DNA of 64,000 nt from contig CM060114.1 of assembly GCA_030522415.1 (NCBI GenBank), positions 23,541,304 through 23,605,303 on the forward strand. Reading direction: 5' to 3'. The notes below the pieces were generated by a model. It saw only the letters and a list, made by a program, of their open reading frames with translations. It was not told the origin of the DNA and ran no database searches. Shown here piece after piece: positions 52,822 to 61,643 of this stretch. Numbering within the stretch: the first letter of the stretch is position 1; each line of letters starts with the position of its first letter. This DNA comes from Channallabes apus (taxonomy: Eukaryota; Chordata; Actinopteri; Siluriformes; Clariidae). The translations under genes and the position numbers were made by a program.

Positions 52822-53730
52822 ATAAGAAATAAGAAATTGGATGCTAATTAACTTCCTTCTGCTTAATCCGGATAAGACAGAAGTTCTAGTCATAGGACCA
52901 CATACAGCTATAGTAGGAGTAAAATTTTAGATCACACTGTAACTTTAGATGGCCTATCTGTTCCATCAAGTGCAACAGTAAAAGACCTCGGTGTGATTAT
53001 AGATTCCAGCCTTTCATTTGAAGCTCACGCAGATAATATTACCAGGATAGCATTCTTTCACATCAGAAATATTGCCAAGATAAAAATATATTGTAGATAA
53101 ATGATGCAGAAAAACTAGTTCATGCTTTTATCACCTCTAGGTTGGACTATTGTAATGCCTTACTGTCTGGTTGTTCAGCTAGGTGCATAAACAAGCTTCA
53201 GTTAGTCCAGAATGCAGCAGCGAGAGTCCTCACTAGAACCAGAAGTTATGAGTACATCACCCCTATCTTATCTTCACTGCATTGGCTCCCTGTGAAATTT
53301 CGCATTGATTTTAAAATACTACTCTTGACATATAAAGCATTAAATGGTCTCGCGACGCAGTATCTGAAGGAACTGCTAGTGTCTTATGATCCGCCACGCC
53401 TACTTCGATCAAAGGATGCAGGCTGCTTGTCAGTCCCGCGTATTATGAAAACTACAGCTGGGGGCAGAGCTTTTTCTTACAAAGCGCCAAAATTATGGAA
53501 TAGTCCCGAATAGTGTTCGGGACTCAGACACAGTCCCAGTGTTTAAGTCTAGGCTCAAAACCTATTTATTTAGCCAAGCATTTTTATAAATAGATTTGCC
53601 TTAGGTAAAGGAGCAGACCTGGGGGGACTCAGGGATGCAGAGTATTACGGTGAACTGATATGTTTAGATGCTGTCTTCCTCACTCTCATTGATCACTCAA
53701 GTTTGTTGACTGTGAGGTGATCGTTTGATC
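52822..53730 (+). mobile_element. L2 LINE fragment inserted in DIRS-B, 9-bp TSD
   Basis: Flanked by GTAACTCTC at 52813-52821 and 53731-53739. On either side the DIRS ORF1 sequence is continuous if the fragment is removed. It holds the last part of L2 ORF2 (from KTEVLVIGPHT onwards) and a short 3' UTR with a different end from the copy at 1 kb. 5' truncation is normal for LINE insertion. Confidence 0.85.
52860..53578 (+). pseudogene. L2 ORF2 C-terminal fragment
   Basis: Contains NPDKTEVLVIG, the RT thumb and [13 protein letters not shown] ... [21 protein letters not shown]. The longest clean frame is 53142-53513. Frame breaks are visible near 52927, 53090 and 53500 (a few bases missing compared with the copy at the window start). 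Confidence 0.8.
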
Positions 53731-53739
53731 GTAACTCTC

Positions 53740-54122
53740 CGCGGAACACCATCGCTGTCAAAAAACAGCCGATAGCATAGGCCGTCTGCTTTGTTGCATG
53801 AAGAGACAGGTCTGTGGCTCAGCGTAATTCCAGGAACGACATTGTAGAGCCCCGCCAATGCTCAAGTCTTTCAGCAGGTCAGCCTGGTAGCCTGCAAAAC
53901 CGCCATGGTGTGCAGTAGAGCACCAGCCTGATCAGCTGCATGAAAACTTTTCCCCACCAGGGAAGATGTCAGTCTACACCGCTTGGTGGGGAGTGTGTGC
54001 TTTTTCAGGGAGGATGATGTCCCAGGAGAGAGATAGTCCCAAGCGTCACTTCTATCTGGGACATCATCATATAACCGCGCCTTCGCATCAACAATATTCG
54101 AATAAATCGAAGATGATGGCAT
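53740..54122 (-). pseudogene. DIRS-B ORF1 remnant, first part
   Basis: The minus-strand frame from 54122 begins PSSSIYSNIVDAKARLYDDV and continues GTSSSLKKHTLPTKRCRLTS, the same region as the ORF1 remnants at 3.7 kb and 57.25 kb. The frame is lost after TRLTC near 53871; the nucleotide match continues to the L2 insertion. Confidence 0.65.
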
Positions 54123-54289
54123 GAAAACATGGGAGAATAAGGCATATTATTTAAAACTTTTTAAATAATGTGTATTTACACATTCACAATGCAATGACTG
54201 CTCACACTATTTGGACTAAACAGCTATGTGAGCATATTAAAACCACTTGATAGTGAGGTTAATCAGATAAATGGCTTCAGTTTGCTTAA

Positions 54290-54580
54290 AAGTCATGTCA
54301 GGTCCTGAGTTTGCTGGAACCCTAAGCGGGATGTTGCATTGAACCAACACTCCAGCCATATCACCGGGCCTGATGGGTACAAAGTCACTGTGTACAAGCC
54401 TCTGGAGGCAGTGTTATTATCTCAGGTTGCTTCAGTTGATCAGGTCTACGGTCATGTAGAAATGATATGTTCAATAAAATGAATCTTAACTGACTACCTG
54501 AATGTACTGAATGACCAGTTTATTCCATCAGTGGATTTTTTTCCCCCTGATGGCATGCGCATATTCTAGGACTCAAACCT
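54290..54580 (+). pseudogene. Tc1-like transposase core fragment (fourth family)
   Basis: AAGCGGGATGTTGCATTGAA, then TDYLNVLNDQFIPSVDFFPPDG in one frame, match by recognition the middle of another fish Tc1-like transposase. Both ends are missing and stops are frequent. Confidence 0.5.
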
Positions 54581-54989
54581 GCAAAAGAAAATGCTTTACA
54601 CGCACACACGTGGTCACAGTGTTATAGTACATGTGCGCATGGATATTTATTATATGAGTGATGCACGTGTACTGAGACTGAGCATGGGGAAACGATTACC
54701 TACAATACTGCTTATATTTTAAGACCTCTCTTATTTACCACGTTAAAATTTATTAAAAATTTTTGCTCGTCTTGGGAAACACTTGCAGAGCAAGGCGCTC
54801 GCAATACAAAGTTCCACTGTACATCAAACTTGGTTTGATGGCCATGTCTCATTTGTTGTTACAATGTGTATGAAGCTGACACTTCTCTCTTGATTGATTT
54901 AAGTTCGATTTAAGTAAGTTTGATTTAATGGATCGCTATGATAGTATTTTTCTTTTAATAAAAGAGTGTGTGCATTAAAAAAAACAAGC
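54581..54989. other. intergenic, no recognised gene
   Basis: AT-rich single-copy-looking sequence; no feature seen. Confidence 0.4.
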
Positions 54990-55815
54990 AATTATGTCAT
55001 GGAAGTATAATAGTGCCAAAATTCCTCAATGCAATATAGCATGTTGAATCACATGAACTGAACAAAAACTTGTTGCAATAAACTTTTTAGAATTTTTGAA
55101 AAATACTATTATATTATATTATATATATTATTGGAAAAAATACTTACAGCATTTATAATCCGTAAAATTTTTGTCACTGCAGTTTATTGTGGCTGTATAT
55201 TTTAAATTTAAATGTAATTCAAGCATTTAAAATTCAATGCAAAAATATTTAAGTTACTAAATTGATGTTCAAAATTATTTTCAAGTTTTAAGGTATTAAA
55301 ATTCAGGCAAGTAGCGCTGTGAGAAGTAGACTGCACAGGGCATAGGACGCACAATTTAAAGTACACTGCAGCCCGGACAGTAGCAAACGGCAATCCATTG
55401 CTCTTCCTGCGATATCCTGGATGTGAAGACCTGAATGTTTTACAACCTGAGTTTTAATACCTGACTTTTCTGACATGAATTTTATCAACTGAATTTTGTC
55501 TACCTGAATTTGTGAGGTTAAAAAATAATTATGATGGTATTTTAAATATTTGAAAATATTTTTGAATTTAGTAATTTAAATGTTTTGCATTGAATTTTTA
55601 ATGCTTGAATTACACTTTCATTTGTAATATACAATCCAAATAAGATGAAACTTTAAAAATGTAAATGCTGCAAGGATTTAAATTCAGATTAAATTGCAAT
55701 GCAGAAAAATTCAAACATTTTACTGGAACAAGTTTTTGTTCAGTTCATGTAATTCAACATGCTATTTTGCAACAGGGAATTTTGGCACTGTTATGCTTCT
55801 ATACTATGCTTTTTT
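54990..55815. repeat. long inverted-repeat (fold-back) element, 0.8 kb
   Basis: The outer arm TAGTGCCAAAATTCC ... GCATGTTGAATCACATGAAC ... ACAAAAACTTGTTGCAA (55010-55080) recurs inverted as ACAAGTTTTTGTTCAGTTCA ... AATTCAACATGC ... GAATTTTGGCACTGTTATGC (about 55728-55795). Inner segments (TTCAAGCATTTAAAATTCAATGC against GCATTGAATTTTTAATGCTTGAA) also pair. Arms of roughly 300 bases surround a GC-richer centre (55310-55430). No ORF. Confidence 0.7.
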
Positions 55816-56554
55816 ATATAAAACACCTTGAGCAGAGTTAAAACATGCAGAGGTTTAGACATTTAGATTTGGCTTTTATAATATAATGGTGAATTTTACT
55901 TAGATCCTGGAAAAGAAATATAAGATCTAACATTAAAGTATGAAAACATTGAGATTGCATTACATTTCTGTTTAAAGCTGTGATCCTACATTGAAATTTG
56001 GATAAAACTTGGAGGGGGCAGTGAGTATATATTTGTTGAGTAATGTTCTGCATTATTTTTGGCTCTACTAATATTCCTTGCCTTGTACCTGGACAAGAAG
56101 AGGGGCATAACTTACGTCAACAATTGGAAGGAGAAATGTTGACAAGACACATGATTTATTTGTTTAAAATTACCTGAACTAAAAAAGTGTTTACTGATTT
56201 AGATTTGCCAGCAGTGTTTGATAGAATTGGAATGCCTCTCTTTGAATTTCTGTGGGCGAATATAAACAGCACTGATAATGTTGTGTGTAAATTCTCTCAG
56301 GAGATAAGATGTTTGGCATTTTGGCATTAAAAACTCCGGTTAGGGTGAGTTCTTGACTGTTGTTCAGTTCATGCACCACTTATTGTTAATTTAGATCTGC
56401 AAGCCATTTTGACCAAAGACTGCTGTTTTGTTTGCTTTAACTTTTAGCATCGCCTCTAGCCAGGGACATTTACTGTAACTGATTTTATCAGCACCCTTTT
56501 GAATGCAGTCTCTAAAGTTTACAAACCACTATGCAAACAGTAAAGGAAACCATA
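55816..56554. other. intergenic, no recognised gene
   Basis: AT-rich, short frames only. Nothing recognised. Confidence 0.4.
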
Positions 56555-56639
56555 GTTCCCTTTCAAAGGCTCCACTCGATGCTGCGTGAAAACGCTATGG
56601 GAACATCTTGTCATGTTGCCGGTTGTGAAGCATGTGTGT

Positions 56640-56755
56640 ATCAAACACGCCAAATTTTGGCTTATGTAACCTCGGTCAGGTGACGTCATCTGATTAGACG
56701 CATCTGGAGGTTATAAAAGGAGTAAACCGGAAACACTCCTCAGATTCTTTGTCAG
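56640..56755 (+). promoter_or_regulatory. DIRS-C terminal repeat with TATA box
   Basis: GTAACCTCGGTCAGGTGACG is followed by GAGGTTATAAAAGGAGTAAAC, the counterpart of the ITR in copy A. TTATAAAAGG near 56711 is a plausible promoter box. Confidence 0.55.
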
Positions 56756-57229
56756 ACACCTTGACCTTGTTGTGTTAGCGTGTCTGTGTTTAAACCAGCA
56801 AAATAAGAAGTGTTTAACTCACCGATATTCGGAGTTTTAAACGAGATGTCCCTCCGCGTGATAATCCATATCGGAGGGCGATCTCTACACTTTACTGCTC
56901 GCACGCGAGCATTCCTTGAAAAGCTTCGGGCCCCGGCGCACCTTTGGAGCTTAAAGCTCCTTTTCTTTCGCGTTCTTATCGGATCAGGAAATTCCGTTCT
57001 CAAACGCGCCCTGCACTTCTTCAATGGGTAAGGAATAAACATCCTAACTATACTATGCACTGGGAAAACATTAAACGGCAGTTTCTGTCGGGTGGCCAGG
57101 GGGGCGGAGCTTCATGACGCTCTCCCCTCCCCCCCCTTTGCTCTCTCCATAGGAGTTAACCCTTTCATGGAGTAAGCTGTATTATCCCGTGTTTTCCTGA
57201 CATCTACTTATTTATTCTCTTAAATATAA

Positions 57230-57717
57230 TTGATGTGGAAGCACGGAGTTTTATGATGATGCCCAGATAGAAGAGACGCTTTACAGGCTATCTCTCTCCT
57301 GGGGCATCATCCTTCCTGAAAAGTTAATACTTCCTTCAAGCTGTGTAGACTTTCATCTTCCCTGGAAGGAAAAGCTTTTCAGGCAGCAGGTCAGGTTGGT
57401 GCTCCTTTGCACACCATGGCTGTTTTGCAGGCCTACCACGCTGACCGGCTGAGAGACTTGAGCACTGGCGGGGCTCTTCAGATAGGGCGTATTGGAATTA
57501 CGCCGGGCCACAGACTTGTCTCTGCGTGCAACAAAAGCAGACGGCTCGTGCTATCGGCCGTTTTATGGCTGCGATGGGTTTCGCGCGGAGGCACTTGTGG
57601 TTGAATCTCAGGCGCATCAAGGATAAGAATCGTTCATTCCTCCTGGATGCCCTTATCTCGCCTTCCGGCCTGTTTGGCGATATCGTTAACTTGGTCACCA
57701 CTAGGTTCATTAGGTGA
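57230..57717 (+). pseudogene. DIRS-C ORF1 (gag-like) remnant
   Basis: The region encodes, over two or more frames, the ORF1 C-terminal part. The clearest piece is at 57526-57717: TARAIGRFMAAMGFARRHLW, then IKDKNRSFLLDALI, then SPSGLFGDIV. ORF1 in DIRS elements is a gag-like protein of uncertain role. Frame changes at about 57440 and 57520. Confidence 0.7.
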
Positions 57718-57779
57718 AGTTATATATAACAAGCCTTCGGGAAATTCCTTCCCCGCTGTGCTCAAGAGTAGACCCAGTT

Positions 57780-58910
57780 CACTGCTGAATTGCTTCAGTG
57801 CTGGAGTTTCATCAAGAGAAGTTGTCCTCGGGCTTGTGCCCTAGTACTCTCAGGACGTACGTAAATGCTATTTCAACCTGCCACGTCCTGATCGATGGGG
57901 TTAGTGGGGGAAAATATCCTTTTATTTTGTGGGTTTTAGCTATGGTGCTCGAAGGCCCAATTGACACCCCTTTTGAACCACTAGAGTCAGCACCTCAGGT
58001 TTTCTGACCCTTAAGGTGGTTTTTCTAAAGGGCGTTACATCTCTAAGAGGATTGGAGATCTGATCAGTCTCCCCATCCTGCCCAGACTTTGCCCCTGGCA
58101 AGTCAGGGCCATTTTGCATCCTCACTGAACTATCTTCCGAAAGTTCCATCTTCAACTTGCCCAAGTGTTTGGAAATTTCTGTCCTCAGCCTTTTACAGCT
58201 TCGGAGCAGGAGATCTTCTGATTTACGTCCACCGCATCAGCCAGTGTCATAAATCAGAGCATCTTTTACATGTTTTGGGGCCGAAACCGAGGGGCGGCCT
58301 CCACTAGACTGGGTGACAGATACTATTGATCTCTCCTATGAGGTGCGTGGGCTCACTTCGCCTCTAGGAATCAGGGCTCATTCAACCAGGCGGATCACCT
58401 CATCTATTGCATCAGCAAGAGGTATTCCCCTGCAGCAAGTGTGTGCTAAACAGGTAGACCCAGTCCACTGCGGAATAGTTTCAGTGCTGGAGTTTCTGCA
58501 GGAAAAGTTGTCCTCGGGCTTGTGTCCTAGTACTCTCAGGACGTATTTAACTGCATCCTCACTAACTATCTTCCGAAAGTTCCATAAAGACCCAACATTC
58601 ACCCTATTGTTTTTGAAGCCCTCTGTCCTCCGACTTACAGCTTCTGAGCTGGAGAAACTTCACTTACTGTGTCCAGTACGTGCTCTTCAGATTTACGTCC
58701 ACCGCATCAGCCAGTGGCGTAAGTCAGAGCACCATTATACTGGGTGAGAGATGCTATTGCCCTCTCCTATGAGGCGCATGGGCACACTTCGCCTCTAAGA
58801 ATCAGGGCTCACTCAACCATAGGGATCGCCTCTTTTTGCACTAGCAGGAGGTATTCCCCTGCAGCAACTGTGTGACGCGGAGGGTTGGCCCTCTCACCAC
58901 AAATTTGTTA
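57780..58910 (+). pseudogene. DIRS-C tyrosine recombinase, duplicated and broken
   Basis: Two partial copies lie in tandem. EKLSSGLCPSTLRTY occurs at about 57810 and again at 58503; the TCTTCCGAAAGTTCC and IYVHRISQ segments occur at 58131/58565 and 58225/58690; the RAHSTR active-site segment occurs at 58371 and (degraded) 58797. LHLLCPVRALQIYVHRISQW is the conserved pre-catalytic block. Frames shift repeatedly; no complete active site with the nucleophilic Tyr is present. Confidence 0.75.
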
Positions 58911-58975
58911 CAGTGGGAGCCATGTCAAACAGCCGCCTGGAGCATGACGGCTCCGTGGCAGATCCATGAAGGGTT

Positions 58976-59484
58976 AATGCAGGCTTCGTGCATGGAATGT
59001 GATCCCCCGCGATGTTAACGATGCCCCGCCCCATAAACGCCCCATGCGCTTTCTAAAAAGATGGTTGCAATGCCGTATAATTCCGCCAGATGGAGCATTG
59101 ACTGGCACAGTTAACTGCAGTGTCCAGGAAGCCCAATACCGTATCTTTAATATACAGACAGTTCTTGCATTGTCAACATAGTTTCATAAATAGATGAAAA
59201 AACAACAACAACAAACCGATTAATAAAACAGATTTGTTAAATCACTCAATACACAACCCATGATGATTATGCTATTTATTATTTAATAATGAATTAATAA
59301 AATTAGTTAGTGAAATATTTTTTAAGACATCCTGAAATGATCCTTAAAGACACAGTAGCGGCTGTAATTTGTCTATACCGATCATTGTAGGTACGGAATA
59401 AAAACGCAGGCTATGTACAGTATTTTACATTACTGTGTATTTTACCCCGTTCCATTTAATATACTGATAGGTAATATTTTGCTG
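58976..59484. other. intergenic, no recognised gene
   Basis: A moderately GC-rich start (to 59130), then AT-rich. No recognisable feature. Confidence 0.4.
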
Positions 59485-59830
59485 CAAAGTAAAGCTCAAA
59501 ATGTAACGTCTGCTTGGGTTTGTTTTCGTTATATTTTTGATGATGTTTTCGCTGATTTTTTCACTGATAGTCTACAAGTGGCATAAAAAAGGGAATTAAT
59601 GCCGCATGCAACCTGGAATAAATATCTGCCCATATGGATCAGTATTTCTTTAGTCATTTAATCATGCATGATGTTCCCCCGTCAAAAGATCTGATGGGGC
59701 ATTAATCACTTATCACAACTGTGAATGGATGCGGCAGCAGAGACACATTAAATCCCCATAAACACTTGGAAACAATAGTAAAAAAGTTCCAGAGGGTTAG
59801 CGCCTGTTATACTAATGTATTTTTACTGAT
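59485..59830 (+). repeat. tandem duplication, copy 1
   Basis: GTAAAGCTCAAAATGTAACG, TGCTTGGGTTTGTTTTCGTT, AGATCTGATGGGGCA and AATCCCCATAAACA occur in this order, and again 600 bases on at 60085-60440. The copies are diverged by substitutions and small indels. Confidence 0.75.
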
Positions 59831-59872
59831 TTTTTTTTACTGCTTATATTTCGTTGGGTTTTACGCAATTTC

Positions 59873-59902
59873 ATGTGTGTGTGTGTATGTGTGTGTGTGC
59901 AC
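59873..59902. repeat. (GT)n microsatellite
   Basis: Interrupted GT tract between duplication copy 1 and the tRNA pseudogene. Confidence 0.9.
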
Positions 59903-59940
59903 GAGAGAGAGTATACTCTGACAAGACCAACTTCCGTGTG

Positions 59941-60025
59941 GCTCCCGTGGCGCAATCGGTTAGCGCGTGACACTTATAAAGCGGTCCAGGTGAAGCAATG
60001 CCGAGTTCGAGCCTCACCTAAAGCA
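59941..60025 (+). pseudogene. tRNA-Ile(UAU) pseudogene with intron
   Basis: Starts GCTCCCGTGGCGCAATCGGTT, with the anticodon loop ACTTATAAA (anticodon TAT) followed by an intron-like insert and GCAATGCCGAG, the layout of vertebrate intron-containing tRNA-Ile(UAU). Box A (TGGCGCAATCGG) is good. About seven bases expected between GCCGAG and the T-arm are missing, and the 3' acceptor strand (CTAAAGC) mismatches the 5' strand at three positions. It is unlikely to be functional. Confidence 0.7.
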
Positions 60026-60084
60026 CCCAAAGCATTTTACTGCATATCGCACTGTGTATGTGACAAATCAAATTTGAATTTGAA

Positions 60085-60440
60085 AGTAAAGCTTAAAATG
60101 TAACTTCTGCTTGGGTTTGTTTTCGTTATATTTTTGATGTTTTCGCTGAAAGTCAAATTGGCATAACAAATTGATTAATGGCGCATAATATCTGGAACAA
60201 ATATCTGCCTATACGGATCAGTGTGTCTTTAGTCATTTAACCAGCATAATGTCCCACATTAAAGATCTGATGGGGCACAAATCACTTATCACAACGGTGT
60301 ATAGATGCAGCAGCAGAGACAGATTTAATCCCCATAAACATTCACACTTGAAAACAAAACTAACAGAAGTAAACAGTTCTAGAGTGTTAGTGCCTGTTAT
60401 CACAGGACAGGAATCACCTACAGGATACTACTGTATTTTA
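60085..60440 (+). repeat. tandem duplication, copy 2
   Basis: Second copy of the 59485-59830 unit (GTAAAGCTTAAAATGTAACT ... AGATCTGATGGGGCACAAATC ... AGTGCCTGTTATCAC). Confidence 0.75.
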
Positions 60441-60719
60441 CTGCTCATATGTTTTACCCTAGTTTATACTGACCAACTTTTAAACTTTTTCGTCCCCTTA
60501 TGAAGAGTGTACATAAAACGGATAAGTATCTTATAATATATTTACTCGAAACGCGTGTTATATCGTTAACTTTTAATTGTTTTGCAGCACACCGCTTTTA
60601 GCCGACATTAGCATCGCTAATTAGCATTAGCATCGCTAGCCCAGCTATCACGTTTGTTTGTTTGTTTGTAAAGCTTGTTTTCGCTTCCTCACACCGATTA
60701 TTTTCCGTGTTTAGACACC

Positions 60720-61643
60720 ATGTCGGTTGTGATTCTGCCTCTGAGTGCAGGTGAGGAGACATTGGAGCTGCACTCGGTGGATTTGGAGGTGGAGGCCGTG
60801 GAGAAGCTGATCCGTGAGCTACAGGTGAAGCTGGCCCGGTTACAGCAGCGGAAAGCCACGCTGGAATCGACGCAGACCGACGCTCATCTGTCCCAGGTAA
60901 ATTCTCGGCGTGAGAATTCTCCTACAACCTCAACCCCGCGTGTTTCTCTGCCCAGGTCCAACACACCAAGGACGCAGCCCGCCCAGTGTTCCTACACCCC
61001 GGCGCCGGGATACCACGGACCCTGGATACAGGAGCGGCGGAAGAAGCATGCCAAGCCCCGGGCGAGGACCTCTCCCCCTCCACCACCACCACCCGTCTTC
61101 GACATCTCGACCCAAAACCGCTTCGCTCCTCTCCGCGAGACGGCACAAGACGTCCTGGTCATCGGAGACTCCATCGTTCGTCACGTGCGTGCTACCACGG
61201 CTAAAGGTAAGGTGCACACACGCTGTTTACCTGGTGCACGTGTTCTTGATGTTGCTGCACAGGTGCCTGCTGCCCTGAGGAAGAACATTGGAGCTGTGGT
61301 TCTTCATGCCGGCACGAACGACACCAGGCTGAGGCAGACGGAGATCCTAAAGAAGGACTTCAGGAGCCTGGTCGAGAAGGTCCGCAGCACATCACCCACG
61401 ACAAGGATCATCGTATCTGGACCGCTTCCCACATTTCAGCGAGGAATCGAGAAGTTCAGTAGATTATTTGCTTTTAATGAATGGTTACAATCTTGGTGTC
61501 AACAACAGAAATTACGCTTTGTTGATAACTGGAATGTTTTCTGGGAGCGTCCTAGGCTCTATCACACCGATGGCCTACACCCTAGCAGAGCTGGAGCAGC
61601 GGTCCTCTCTGACAACATCTCCAGAACACTACGAACCATCTGA
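60720..61643 (+). CDS. L2 ORF1 protein with SGNH esterase domain
   Basis: 307 codons from ATG 60720 (ACCATGT context). Residues about 20-50 form a coiled coil (VEAVEKLIRELQVKLARLQQ), followed by a Pro/Arg/Ser-rich linker with a poly-Pro run. An SGNH-hydrolase domain of the kind found in ORF1 of CR1/L2 elements follows: VIGDSIVRHV (block I Ser), VLHAGTNDTRL (Gly-x-Asn-Asp block III) and YHTDGLHPSRAG (Asp-x-x-His block V). All catalytic residues are present. ORF1 proteins bind the LINE RNA; the esterase role is not settled. The gene ends in TGA, and ORF2 follows in the same frame. Confidence 0.85.
   Translation: MSVVILPLSAGEETLELHSVDLEVEAVEKLIRELQVKLARLQQRKATLESTQTDAHLSQVNSRRENSPTTSTPRVSLPRSNTPRTQPAQCSYTPAPGYHGPWIQERRKKHAKPRARTSPPPPPPPVFDISTQNRFAPLRETAQDVLVIGDSIVRHVRATTAKGKVHTRCLPGARVLDVAAQVPAALRKNIGAVVLHAGTNDTRLRQTEILKKDFRSLVEKVRSTSPTTRIIVSGPLPTFQRGIEKFSRLFAFNEWLQSWCQQQKLRFVDNWNVFWERPRLYHTDGLHPSRAGAAVLSDNISRTLRTI

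Larger units (their letters stand above)
50450..54125 (-). mobile_element. DIRS-like retrotransposon B, 5'-truncated, split by L2
   Basis: Minus-strand order: ORF1 remnant (54122-53740, then 52812-52639), a gap, RNase H domain (about 52220-51696), tyrosine recombinase (51415-51029) and the terminal region 50830-50450. The terminal region, read on the plus strand, repeats the promoter-side sequence of copies A and C (TATATAACCTCGCTCAGGTG ... GGTTATAAATATGAGTGAAC), as expected for inverted termini. An L2 fragment splits ORF1. Most of the RT is missing. Confidence 0.75.
56555..58975 (+). mobile_element. DIRS-like retrotransposon C, deleted
   Basis: Plus-strand order: terminal/promoter region (56555-56760), ORF1 (about 57190-57717), then directly the tyrosine recombinase (57780-58910). 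RT and RNase H are deleted. The recombinase region is present as two partial tandem copies. The right inverted terminus is not visible. The repeats shared with A and B mark it as the same family. Confidence 0.75.
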
